The notes under the pieces are model-generated. The model searched no databases. It worked only from the letters and a program-made list of their open reading frames with translations, and had not been told where the DNA came from. Of a DNA stretch of 64,000 nt, positions 30,466-38,208 are shown in pieces; within the stretch, counting starts at the first letter, position 1; the number at the start of each line of letters is the position of its first letter. The stretch is from contig NZ_CP012382.1 of assembly GCF_001267885.1 (NCBI RefSeq), positions 2,095,001 through 2,159,000 of the forward strand, written 5' to 3'. This stretch comes from Streptomyces ambofaciens ATCC 23877 (GTDB taxonomy: Bacteria > Actinomycetota > Actinomycetes > Streptomycetales > Streptomycetaceae). The translations under genes were made by a program, and so were the position numbers.

Positions 30466-31020
30466 ATGGACAGCCATGGGCAGTACGCGCAGCAGGTCGT
30501 GTGGACCGTCGTCGACACCGGCATCGGTCCGCTGCTGCTGGCCGCCACCCGCGACGGTCTGGTCAACGTCGTGTTCCACGCCACCGGGACCACGCGTGAG
30601 CGGGCGCTCGAACGGCTCGCGGCCCGCCTGGGCACGGACCCCGTCGAAGCGCCCGGCTCCCCGCTGCTGGCCGAGGCGATACGCCAGGTGACGGCGTACT
30701 TCGCGGGCGCGCGACGCGACTTCGACCTGTCGCTGGACTGGTCGCTGATCTCGGGTTTCAACCGGGAGGTGCTGCGCGAGCTGGCTTCCGGCGTTCCGTA
30801 CGGCTCGGTCGTCGGCTACGGCGATCTGGCGAGCCGGGTGGGTCAGCCCGCTGCCGCCCAGGCGGTGGGCATGGCCATGGGGGCCAACCCGCTGCCCGTC
30901 GTGGTGCCGTGCCACCGGGTCGTCGAGAGCGGCGGACGCCTCGGCGGGTTCGGGGGCGGGGTGGACACCAAGCGACAGCTCCTCGCCCTGGAGGGTGTGC
31001 TGCCCGAGCCGCTGTTCTGA
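30466..31020 (+). CDS. ogt: Methylated-DNA-protein cysteine methyltransferase
   Basis: A 184-aa Ogt/MGMT-type suicide repair protein that transfers the alkyl group from O6-alkylguanine (and O4-alkylthymine) to its own cysteine. The acceptor Cys149 lies in PCHRV (VVPCHRVVESGGRLGGFGGG), preceded by the helix-turn-helix segment PYGSVVGYGDLASRVGQPAAAQAVGMAMGANPLP-type, and followed by the family's DTKRQLLALEG. The N-terminal regulatory domain is short. The ATG at 30466 is the only good start; the SD is weak. It is convergent with the VOC gene. It adds to the dense DNA-repair content of this region (uvrA, uvrB, uvrC, a family 5 UDG). Confidence 0.95.
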   Translation: MDSHGQYAQQVVWTVVDTGIGPLLLAATRDGLVNVVFHATGTTRERALERLAARLGTDPVEAPGSPLLAEAIRQVTAYFAGARRDFDLSLDWSLISGFNREVLRELASGVPYGSVVGYGDLASRVGQPAAAQAVGMAMGANPLPVVVPCHRVVESGGRLGGFGGGVDTKRQLLALEGVLPEPLF

Positions 31021-31039
31021 GGGCCGGCCGCCCGGCGGG

Positions 31040-31468
31040 TCATTCGTAGTGCCGGGCCTCGACGATGTTGCCGTCCGGGTCACCGAAGTAGAAGCTGCGC
31101 CGGGCCAGGCCGCGCGCGCCGTAGGAGTCGTAGGAGAGTTCCGAGACCGGAACCGCCTGCTCTTCCAGGCGGGCGCGCAGTGCCTCGAAGTCGTGCGGTG
31201 ACAGTGCCAGGCAGATGTGGTTGACGGGATGGCCCGCGCTGCTGTCGGCGCCCGGGACCATTCTCATGCGGTCCGCCAGTGAGTGCGGCGCGAGGTCGAG
31301 GATGGTCTCGTCGTTGAGGCGCACGGAGGGGAAGCTCACGGTCCCCGCCGTGTACTCGGTGATCCGCAGCGGTTGCGTGCCGAGGGTCTTCTCGTAGAAG
31401 TCGGCCGCGGCGATCGGGTCGCGCACCCAGAGGACGACATGGTCGAGACGTGTCGTGTGGTCCGTCAT
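31040..31468 (-). CDS. VOC family (glyoxalase/bleomycin-resistance fold) protein
   Basis: A 142-aa vicinal-oxygen-chelate protein. The paired beta-alpha-beta-beta-beta modules are visible: LDHVVLWVRDPIAAADFYEKTLG (first metal His), then HICLALSPHDFEALRARLEEQAVPV (second His) and FYFGDPDGNIVEARHYE (C-terminal Glu). Such proteins act as lyases, dioxygenases or drug-binding proteins; nothing here fixes the role. The ATG at 31468 follows GGGGAA. It is convergent with ogt and divergent from psuG. Confidence 0.9.
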   Translation of the reverse strand: MTDHTTRLDHVVLWVRDPIAAADFYEKTLGTQPLRITEYTAGTVSFPSVRLNDETILDLAPHSLADRMRMVPGADSSAGHPVNHICLALSPHDFEALRARLEEQAVPVSELSYDSYGARGLARRSFYFGDPDGNIVEARHYE

Positions 31469-31588
31469 GGTTCCCCGGCTGGTCGTCCGACGTGGGGGCC
31501 GCAAGGGCTCGCCCGGGGTCCGTGCGGGGTTTGGTCCGGTCCCCGGCCCGCCAGAGATGAGGGGAACCGACGGACAGGAGGCGGACAC

Positions 31589-32497
31589 GTGGTGCTGGTG
31601 GTGTCGGAAGAGGTACGGGCGGCGGTCGACGCGCGTCATCCCGTGGTGGCCCTGGAGTCCACGATCATCGCGCACGGGCTGCCGCGCCCGCGCAATCTGC
31701 GGGTGGCGCGGGAGCTGGAGGAGGCGGTTCGCCGGGAGGGTGCCGTACCGGCGACGATCGCCGTGCTGGACGGGCGGCCTCACGTGGGCCTGGACGAGGA
31801 GCAGCTGGAGCGGGTCGCGAGCGAGGACGGCATCCGCAAGCTCGGCCACCGTGACCTGCCCCTCGCCGTGGCGGCCGGCGCGAGCGGGGCGACCACCGTG
31901 TCGGCGACCGCCCTGCTGGCCGCTCTGGCGGGCATACGGGTCTTCGCGACCGGTGGACTCGGCGGCGTTCACCGGGAGTGGACGGTGACGCAGGACGAGT
32001 CGGCCGATCTGGGTCTGCTGGCCCGTACCCGGATCACGGTGGTCTGCGCGGGCGTGAAGTCCATTCTGGACGTACCGGCGACCCTGCAGCGGCTGGAGAC
32101 ACTGGGAGTGGCCGTGGCCGGTTACGGCACCGACCGCTTCCCCGGCTTCTACCTGTCCGACTCGGGGCATCCGGTGGACTGGACGCTGGACGGCCCGGAG
32201 CAGGTGGCGGCCGTCATGCGGGCACAGGACGCGCTCGGTGGGCCGCGGTCCGCGCTCGTGGTCGCCAACCCCGTCCCCGAGGAGGAGCAGCTCGACCCCG
32301 TGCTGCACGCGCGGGTACTGGCCGACGCGCTGCACGCGTGCGAGCAGGAGGGGATCACGGGCCAGGCGGTGACCCCCTTCCTGCTCGACCATCTGGTACG
32401 GCACACGGACGGCGCCTCGCTGCACGCCAACCTGGCGGCGGTCCGCGGAAACGTGCGCCTGGCGGCACGCATCGCGGCAGCGTGGGCGGGAGCGTGA
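31589..32497 (+). CDS. psuG: Pseudouridine-5'-phosphate glycosidase
   Basis: PsuG (302 aa) splits pseudouridine 5'-phosphate into uracil and ribose 5-phosphate, the second step of pseudouridine breakdown. Signature motifs are ALESTIIAHGLPRPRNL at the N-terminus, PATIAVLDGRPHVGLD, GIRKLGHRDLPLAVA with the catalytic Lys, ATTVSATALLAALAGIRVFATGGLGGVHR, and GAGVKSILD-type VCAGVKSILDVPATLQRLETLGV. The start is GTG at 31589, 7-8 nt after AGGAGG; the second GTG is an alternative. Its stop overlaps the GTG of the downstream PfkB kinase (GTGA), forming a psuG-kinase operon in which the kinase supplies the substrate. Confidence 0.96.
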   Translation: MVLVVSEEVRAAVDARHPVVALESTIIAHGLPRPRNLRVARELEEAVRREGAVPATIAVLDGRPHVGLDEEQLERVASEDGIRKLGHRDLPLAVAAGASGATTVSATALLAALAGIRVFATGGLGGVHREWTVTQDESADLGLLARTRITVVCAGVKSILDVPATLQRLETLGVAVAGYGTDRFPGFYLSDSGHPVDWTLDGPEQVAAVMRAQDALGGPRSALVVANPVPEEEQLDPVLHARVLADALHACEQEGITGQAVTPFLLDHLVRHTDGASLHANLAAVRGNVRLAARIAAAWAGA

Positions 32498-33411
32498 CCG
32501 CGGGGCACGGCGGCGCCCTGCTGGTGGTCGGCGACGTCGTCACGGACGTCGTCGCCCGGTACCGGGGGCCGCTGTCCGCCGGCACGGACACGGCCGCCTC
32601 GATCCACCGGCTGCCCGGCGGCGCGGGCGCCAACGTGGCGTGCTGGGCCGTGTACGGCGGCTGCGGGGACGTACGGCTGCTGGGGCGGGTGGGCGCCGAC
32701 GCGGCGGCCTGGCACGAGCGGGAACTGGCGGCCCGTGGTGTGCGCCCCCTTCTCGTCGTCGACGCGGCGGCCCCGACGGGTACGGTGATCTGCCTGGTCG
32801 ACACGGGCGCCGCGGCCGAGCGGACGTTCCTCACGGACAGCGGGGCGTCGTCGCGGATCGGGCCCGAGGACTGGTCGGACGCGCTGCTCGACGGCGTCGC
32901 CCGGCTGCACCTGTCCGGTTATCTCCTGTTCTCGGAGCCGAGCCGCGCTCTGGTGGAGGTCGCCCTGGCCGCGGCACGCGCACGACGGGTGCCGGTCAGC
33001 CTGGACCCGGCGTCGGCGGGATTCCTCTCCGGGCTGGGCGTCGACCGTTTCCTCGACCTGGTCGAGGGCCTGGACGTCCTGCTGCCCAGCCGTGACGAGG
33101 CGTGCCTGCTCACCGGGCTTTTGGATCCGGCGGACTCGGCGGCGAAGCTCAGCCGGCACGTGCCCTCGGTGATCGTCAAGCAGGGCGCGGAAGGGGCGTT
33201 GGTGGCCCGGTCCGGCGTCGTATGTGCGCGGGTCCCCGCCGCACCGGCGTCGCCGCGGGACAGTACCGGCGCCGGCGACGCGTTCACCGGCGCGTTCCTC
33301 GCGGCCCTGATCGCCGGTGCGGGGCCCGAGGACGCGGCTGTCGCGGGGTGCCGGGCGGGAGCCGAGGCGGTCGTACGGGTGGGCGCGAGACCTCCGCGGG
33401 CGGCGGGATGA
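32494..33411 (+). CDS. PfkB-family kinase, probable pseudouridine kinase
   Basis: A 305-aa ribokinase-fold kinase that overlaps psuG by 4 nt and so most likely phosphorylates pseudouridine to feed it. Motifs: LVVGDVVTDVVARYRGPLSAGTD, the substrate-binding LPGGAGANVACWAV, and DSTGAGDAFTGAFLAALI, with the catalytic Asp, near 265-282. It is closer to general PfkB proteins than to E. coli PsuK, so ribose or another nucleoside cannot be excluded. The GTG at 32494 is chosen for coupling; an in-frame GTG at 32482 is an alternative. Psi released from tRNA/rRNA turnover or import is the expected substrate source. Confidence 0.9.
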   Translation: MTAGHGGALLVVGDVVTDVVARYRGPLSAGTDTAASIHRLPGGAGANVACWAVYGGCGDVRLLGRVGADAAAWHERELAARGVRPLLVVDAAAPTGTVICLVDTGAAAERTFLTDSGASSRIGPEDWSDALLDGVARLHLSGYLLFSEPSRALVEVALAAARARRVPVSLDPASAGFLSGLGVDRFLDLVEGLDVLLPSRDEACLLTGLLDPADSAAKLSRHVPSVIVKQGAEGALVARSGVVCARVPAAPASPRDSTGAGDAFTGAFLAALIAGAGPEDAAVAGCRAGAEAVVRVGARPPRAAG

Positions 33412-33597
33412 CGGCCGGCCGGTGCACGGGCCGGGAGGACGGGGTACGGGCTACGGCGGTGCGCCGTCGGCACGTCCCGATCCATGGGCTCGGTGGCGGT
33501 CGGCGGGGCCACGGTGCGTCCGGGGACCGACCGGTTCGCGGTGCTCCGCTCCACACGGCCGAGGACGGAGACCGCGGTGGACCCGGGCCGTGGCCGC

Positions 33598-34392
33598 CTA
33601 CGCCTTGCGTCCCCACGCCGAGATCATCGGAGCCGTCGCGAGATCCATGGTGCCGGAGGCGACGTTCGCGAGGTGACGGTCGATGTCCTCGTGGGTGGCC
33701 ACCCCGGCGCCGACCAGTTGGTCGCGGACCTGACGGATCGTCGCTGCTTCGAGGGCGGCGCACGCCGGCGAGGTGACCGGGAAGTGGGCATCGGCCTCCA
33801 CACGGCACAGCCCCGCCTCCCGGAGCAGGCGTGGGAGCCGTCGGCCGTAGGAGAGATCGGCGCCGCGACGGGTCAGCAGGTGGCGGAAGCCGTGCCGGAG
33901 CCGGTTCGCCAACTGCTGTTCGGGGCCGTGCTCGTCGGGGCAGAGCAGGGGCTGCAGAGCGGGGTCGGCGTCCTCGACCAGGAGGCGGCCGCCCGGACGG
34001 AGGGCCTCGACCATGGACCGCAACGCGCGTTCCCGGTCCGGGACGTGCACGAGGACGAGCCGGGCGTGCACCAGGTCGAAGCCCTCCCCCGGCGGTTCCT
34101 CCGCGCCCACGTCGTGGACGCGTACCTCGACCGGCGGGCGGCCGGCCGGAGCGACCCGGGAGGTGTCGATGTCGGTCGCGAGGACCCGGCCGGTCGGTCC
34201 CACCTTCTTGGCCAGCCAGGACACCACCGAGGTGCCTCCGGCTCCGACCTCCCAGCAACGCCAGCCGGGTCCCACGCCGAGCGCCAGGAGGTGCCGGAAC
34301 GTCGTCGGGTCGAAGAGGGTGGCGAAGGCGTCGAAGCGGTCCGCCGCCTCGGCCTGCCGGTTGTCGAGAAGGTATCCGTCGGCTCGCGTCAT
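33598..34392 (-). CDS. SAM-dependent class I methyltransferase
   Basis: A 264-aa Rossmann-fold methyltransferase. Motif I is WEVGAGGTSVVSWLAKKVGPTG, the acidic loop is ATDID (residues near 75), post-motif segments are FDLVHARLVLVHVPDRERALRSM and LRPGGRLLVEDADP. The C-terminal part resembles methyltransferases acting on small molecules in actinobacteria. The start at the ATG at 34392 (MTRADGYLLDNRQAEAADRF) fits relatives, although the SD is poor. It is divergent from corA across a G-rich repeat. The substrate is unknown. Confidence 0.88.
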   Translation of the reverse strand: MTRADGYLLDNRQAEAADRFDAFATLFDPTTFRHLLALGVGPGWRCWEVGAGGTSVVSWLAKKVGPTGRVLATDIDTSRVAPAGRPPVEVRVHDVGAEEPPGEGFDLVHARLVLVHVPDRERALRSMVEALRPGGRLLVEDADPALQPLLCPDEHGPEQQLANRLRHGFRHLLTRRGADLSYGRRLPRLLREAGLCRVEADAHFPVTSPACAALEAATIRQVRDQLVGAGVATHEDIDRHLANVASGTMDLATAPMISAWGRKA

Positions 34393-34742
34393 GCGGCGAT
34401 CATCCCAGTTGTCCGGTCTGCCTGAAGCGGTCGACGCTCCGACGCGGCGTCCCTCCGAACCGGCCGCGGGCCGCGTCTGGTCCGGGGCGGGACGGGCCGG
34501 GTCCGGGGGCGGGGGCGGGCCGGGTCCGGGGGCGGGGCGGGCCAGGTCCGGGGGGCGGGGCGGGGCCCGGGATGACCGGGCCGTGGCAGGGCCTGGTCCG
34601 GCGCGAACGGCCTGTCCACAGCCGGGAACAAAGCGGAACGCTCCCCTTCCACAGGCGCGTCCGCCCCTCCCGCCGGCCTGGCAGACTGGCGCACCAAGGC
34701 GCGGGAAGCATGGCGCGAGGGGACCCACGCGAGGGGACATGG
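34393..34742. other. Divergent spacer with G-rich repeats before corA
   Basis: The 350-bp region between the methyltransferase and corA starts. Its middle is G-rich on the plus strand and contains three tandem 22-23-bp units (34494-34561). The part nearer corA (34600-34742) is less biased and should carry the corA promoter; the SD is GAGGGG at 34728-34733. No gene is seen. Confidence 0.5.
34494..34561 (+). repeat. Three tandem G-rich 22-23-bp units (G-quadruplex-like)
   Basis: Units begin at 34494, 34517 and 34539, each GGGCCGGGTCCGGGGGCGGG plus a few bases; the third has one A substitution. Each unit has at least four runs of three or more G, so the coding-strand DNA or RNA upstream of corA could form G-quadruplexes. 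Confidence 0.85.
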
Positions 34743-35870
34743 ATGACGATGGCTGGGAATCTACGGAAGGTCACGGCCCTGGGGAGGGTCGGTGGTCTCC
34801 GCAAGGTGGCGCGGCTGGCCCGGCGCCGCCCCCGTGTGGACCTGAGCCATCCCGCCCGCTCCCCGCTGGGTTCCTCGGTGGTGAACTGCGTGACGTACCG
34901 GGACGGTGTCCGCACCCCCGAGGGCGGCGATCCGGTCGAGGCCGTGACGCGGATGCGCAAGCGAGGAGCCGGTTTCGTCTGGCTGGGGCTGCACGAGCCG
35001 ACGGATCAGGAGTTCGCGGGCGTCGCCGAGCTCTTCGACCTGCATCCGCTGGCGGTCGAGGACGCGATCGAGGCTCACCAGCGCCCCAAGGTCGAGCGGT
35101 ACGGGGAGACGCTGTTCGCCGTGTTCAAGACGGTCTGCTACGTGGAGCACGAGGAACTCACGGCCACGAGCGAGGTGGTGAGCACCGGCGAGATCATGGT
35201 CTTCGTCGGCCAGGACTTCGTGGTCACCGTGCGGCACGGGATGCACGGCTCCCTGGGACCCCTGCGGGAAGGGCTGGAGTCCGACCCCGCCCAGCTCGCC
35301 AAGGGACCGTCCACGGTGCTGCACGCGATCGCGGACCATGTGGTGGACGACTTCCTCAGCGTCATCGAGGCGTTCCAGGCGGACGTCGACCATGTCGAGA
35401 CGGAGGTGTTCGCGGAGCACGGCGCGCGGGTCGATCCGGGCCGGATCTACCAGCTCAAGCGTGAACTCCTCGAACTGAGGCGGGCCGTGGTGCCGCTCGG
35501 CCGGCCGCTGGAGGAGCTGGCCGCACGACCGCTGCGAGTGGTCCAGCCGGAGATACAGGCCTACTTCCGAGACGTCGCCGATCACCTGCTCCGAGCCACC
35601 GAGCAGATCGCGGCCTTCGACGAACTGCTCAACTCCATCCTCCAGGCACACCTCGCCCGGGTGACGGTCGCGCAGAACGAGGACATGCGGAAGATCACCG
35701 CCTGGGCCGCGATCGTCGCGGTACCCACGATGGTCTGCGGCGTGTACGGCATGAACTTCGACCACATGCCGGAACTGCACTGGCGGTACGGCTACGGGCT
35801 GGTCATCGGCGTGATAGCCACCGCCTGTCTGGCGCTCCACCGGGGCTTCCGGCGCAGCGGCTGGCTCTGA
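34743..35870 (+). CDS. corA: CorA family magnesium/cobalt transporter
   Basis: A 375-aa CorA-type Mg2+ channel, active as a pentamer. A large N-terminal cytoplasmic domain (about 60-300) has the acidic and helical segments of the family (HPLAVEDAIEAHQRPKVERYG, VLHAIADHVVDDFLSVIEAFQADVD). Two C-terminal transmembrane helices (about 315-335 and 350-368) flank the GMN signature in MVCGVYGMNFDHMPEL; the loop MPEL replaces the more common MPEL/MPEFG type. Residues 1-45 form a basic extension (KVARLARRRPRVDL). The ATG at 34743 is 9 nt after GAGGGG; ATG 34749 is an alternative. No M-box riboswitch is evident upstream. Confidence 0.95.
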   Translation: MTMAGNLRKVTALGRVGGLRKVARLARRRPRVDLSHPARSPLGSSVVNCVTYRDGVRTPEGGDPVEAVTRMRKRGAGFVWLGLHEPTDQEFAGVAELFDLHPLAVEDAIEAHQRPKVERYGETLFAVFKTVCYVEHEELTATSEVVSTGEIMVFVGQDFVVTVRHGMHGSLGPLREGLESDPAQLAKGPSTVLHAIADHVVDDFLSVIEAFQADVDHVETEVFAEHGARVDPGRIYQLKRELLELRRAVVPLGRPLEELAARPLRVVQPEIQAYFRDVADHLLRATEQIAAFDELLNSILQAHLARVTVAQNEDMRKITAWAAIVAVPTMVCGVYGMNFDHMPELHWRYGYGLVIGVIATACLALHRGFRRSGWL

Positions 35871-35887
35871 GGGCGGTCCGGCCCCGC

Positions 35888-36331
35888 TCAGACCGAGAAA
35901 CCCACGATCTTCCGCGGTACGACGCGGATGATCACGCGGGCCTCGTCCTCCTTCTCCGCGGGCGGATCGATGCCGAGGTACTTGTGGGAGAGCTCGTGCG
36001 GGAGTCTCTTCCCCTCGTCGGGGACGACCTCGGCGGTGCCACGGATCTCCACGGAGGTGTAGGGGTTGGCGAGGTCGTAGACGGAGAGGCTGATCCGGGG
36101 GTCCCGGCGGAGATTGCGCACCTTCTGGCGTCCGTCCACGGAGGAGAACAGCACGGTGTCCCCCTCGCGTTTGATCCACACCACGGAGTTCTGAGGAGCT
36201 CCGTCGGGACCGAGCGTGGCGACGGAGGCGAAGTTCCTGCCGTCCAGCAGGGCGCGGACCGGTTCGTCGAAGGAGAGCGTGGAGGTACGGGCAGCGGTGG
36301 CGTCGGCGGCAGCGCCGGAGGAGATCGTCAT
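35888..36331 (-). CDS. PPOX-class F420/flavin-dependent protein
   Basis: A 147-aa split-barrel protein of the pyridoxamine-5'-phosphate oxidase-like superfamily; the actinobacterial group TIGR03618-like binds F420 or FMN. Marks are LLDGRNFASVATLGPDGAPQNSVVWI, LFSSVDGRQKVRNLRRDPRISLSVYD, and YTSVEIRGTAEVVPDE. The C-terminus (ARVIIRVVPRKIVGF) completes the barrel. The ATG at 36331 is preceded by a 12-bp palindrome in the promoter (36349-36360), a possible binding site for a MarR-like regulator. It is convergent with corA. Confidence 0.9.
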   Translation of the reverse strand: MTISSGAAADATAARTSTLSFDEPVRALLDGRNFASVATLGPDGAPQNSVVWIKREGDTVLFSSVDGRQKVRNLRRDPRISLSVYDLANPYTSVEIRGTAEVVPDEGKRLPHELSHKYLGIDPPAEKEDEARVIIRVVPRKIVGFSV

Positions 36332-36348
36332 GGCGACAGCGTAGTTAC

Positions 36349-36360
36349 ATGCGCACGCAT
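36349..36360. promoter_or_regulatory. Palindrome ATGCGCACGCAT in the PPOX promoter
   Basis: A 5-bp perfect inverted repeat with a 2-nt centre, next to an AT-rich TATAAAAG stretch (36360-36367) that could be a -10 region on the minus strand. The 12-mer ACATGCGCACGC recurs at 37080-37091, just upstream of the kinase-like gene. No regulator is assigned. Confidence 0.4.
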
Positions 36361-36400
36361 ATAAAAGAGGGGTGGGGTGAATTCCTGTCGGGCGAGTGCC

Positions 36401-37033
36401 TCAGCCGCTCCACGCGGGATGGCGTGGATCGTCGGCGCGCACCAGGACGTCGGCGGTGCCGGAGGGATCGGCCTCCTCGTCGTAGCGTTCGAAGGCGGGC
36501 AGGGTCCAGTGCTCGGTCTCGGGGGTGCGGCGGCGCAGGGCGCCGGGACCGAGGACGAGGTGGACGCTCAGGTCGAGGGGGAACCAGTGACGCAGCAGGA
36601 AGGGCCCGTGCAGCAGCAGCGCCCCGCCGGGTGGCAGGGTGACGTAGGGGCTGCGGGTGGCGCGGTCGGTGGCCGGGTCCCACAGGTCGGGCAGGACGCG
36701 CCCGTCACCGCCGGGCCCGAGCGGGTCGAAGACCTCGCGCCAGAGGGCACCGGTGTCGTGCCAGCCGCTGTAGTAGGACTCGACGTCCTGACGTCCGTAT
36801 TCCAGTCGCAGCGAGGCCGGGCGCAGGAAGCCCTGCGTCCCGACGACGAGGGCGGGGCGGCCGCGGACGCGCAGCGCCTCCAAGACCCGTTCGGCGAGGT
36901 CGCCGGGGCGGGCGGCCGGAGCGCCGTCGAAGGCGATACGCGGCCAGGCGGCCCCGTCGGCGGGCGTGAGGTCGAGCACGCGCTCGGCGAGCAGGTCGCC
37001 GAGCCTGTCCCAGGTGATCGCTTCCAGTCGCAC
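36401..37033 (-). CDS. Uridine kinase-like protein with degenerate P-loop
   Basis: A 210-aa protein with the layout of nucleoside/uridine kinase P-loop proteins: RLEAITWDRLGDLLAERVLDL, then RIAFDGAPAARPGDLAERV where a Walker A (GxxxxGK[ST]) should be but the Lys is missing, GFLRPASLRLEYGRQDVESYYSGWHDTGAL (typical of the uridine kinase family in Streptomyces), and PGGALLLHGPFLLRHWFPLDLSVHL with a Walker-B-like end. Substrate-binding parts seem kept while the phosphate loop is not, so it may be a binding protein or use an altered mechanism. The start is the GTG at 37033, matching relatives; the SD is weak. Confidence 0.88.
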   Translation of the reverse strand: MRLEAITWDRLGDLLAERVLDLTPADGAAWPRIAFDGAPAARPGDLAERVLEALRVRGRPALVVGTQGFLRPASLRLEYGRQDVESYYSGWHDTGALWREVFDPLGPGGDGRVLPDLWDPATDRATRSPYVTLPPGGALLLHGPFLLRHWFPLDLSVHLVLGPGALRRRTPETEHWTLPAFERYDEEADPSGTADVLVRADDPRHPAWSG

Positions 37034-37196
37034 CCGCCCATGATGCGTCAGCCGCCGGTCCGCCCGCCTGGACGCTCGCACATGCGCACGCGCCGATCAG
37101 CCATGGTCGACGATGCCCGGGCGGAGGTTGACTGGGGTGATCGACGGCCGGCGGTGCAGAGCGGGCGACGACTCGACGGGTGGGAGCTGACACGAC

Positions 37197-37676
37197 ATGA
37201 TCGATGGACCGTACTTCGTGCTGACGGTACTGGGGGTGCTCGGGACCGGTATGACGGCCGGCGCCTTCTACGCGTTCTCGGCCTTCGTCATGCGAGGGCT
37301 CGCCGCGCTGCCGCCCGCGCAGGGAGTCGCCGCGATGAACGCGATCAACAGGGCGGCGGTGCGGCCGGCCTTCATGCTGCTGTTCCTCGGGACGGCGGTG
37401 CTGACCGCGGTGATCGCCGTGGTGACGTTCGTGCTGTGGCCGGACGGAGCCGCGGTGGAGCTGCTGCTGGGCAGCGCGTTGTATCTGTTCGGGTCGTTCG
37501 GCGTGACGGCGGCCGCCAACGTGCCGCGCAACACCGCGCTGCTCCGGCTGGAGCCGGGCACCGCGGAGGCGGCCGGCCAGTGGCCCACCTACGTGCGTGA
37601 GTGGACGGCGTGGAACCACGTCCGCACGGGCGCCTCGGCAGCGGCGGCGGTGGCGTACGTACTGGCCCTCACCTGA
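37197..37676 (+). CDS. DUF1772 (anthrone oxygenase-like) membrane protein
   Basis: A 159-aa protein with four hydrophobic helices (about 5-30, 55-80, 88-108, 138-157), matching the DUF1772 family, which includes fungal anthrone oxygenases; in bacteria the role is unknown. Conserved residues are in GAFYAFSAFVMRGLAALPPAQGVAAMNAINRAAVRPAF, ANVPRNTAL and WTAWNHVRTGAS; the WxxWNHxR element is the family mark. The ATG at 37197 follows GGGAG. It appears monocistronic. Confidence 0.9.
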   Translation: MIDGPYFVLTVLGVLGTGMTAGAFYAFSAFVMRGLAALPPAQGVAAMNAINRAAVRPAFMLLFLGTAVLTAVIAVVTFVLWPDGAAVELLLGSALYLFGSFGVTAAANVPRNTALLRLEPGTAEAAGQWPTYVREWTAWNHVRTGASAAAAVAYVLALT

Positions 37677-38208
37677 GCACGCGTCGGGCTCCACGAGGCC
37701 GGCGGCACCGGCACGAGCAGCGGGCTCGGTCGGCCCGGAGGGACGGGTGCACTCCCTCGCCGCGGACCTCGCCACCGCCACCGGCGCGGACCACCCGGTG
37801 CCGGGTGGAACACGGGGCGCGGGGACCCCACCGAGCGCAGGCCACCGGCGCGATCCGGACAGCCGCCCCACCCGGCACCGCCACCCGCACGACACGGACC
37901 ACCACCCCACCCCACCCGCCACCCCACACGAGACGGACCACCTCCCCCGCCCAGCACCCGTCACCGGTGCGGGAGGGAACCCGCTCGACCAAGCCGTGTC
38001 GCGGCACGGCACGGCACGGCACGGCACGACAGGCGTCCCACCGGGCTTGATACCGATGCGAGGGGGGTGGCGTCCGCCCGGGGCGGTGCGCCGTGGTCGA
38101 GGGCTCGGGCGGCCTGCGCCCGGGGGCGGCGGGACGTATCGTGGGGCGGAAGAGTGCCGCTCGACGGCGCGCACGGCCAGCCACCCCGGTGAGCAAGGAA
38201 CGACGGCC
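37677..38208. other. 532-bp spacer without a gene
   Basis: Very C-rich, low-complexity sequence between the DUF1772 gene and the gltD paralogue. It contains CCACCCCACCC-type runs (37880-37930) and GGCAC pentamer repeats (about 38001-38026). Open frames here have no SD, no family motif and a biased composition, so I call none. The promoter of the gltD paralogue should lie in the last 100 bp. Confidence 0.5.

Noticed and set aside
37589..37957. Minus-strand 122-codon Gly/Trp-rich open frame
   Set aside because: Low complexity, no SD, no conservation signal; it is an effect of the C-rich spacer.
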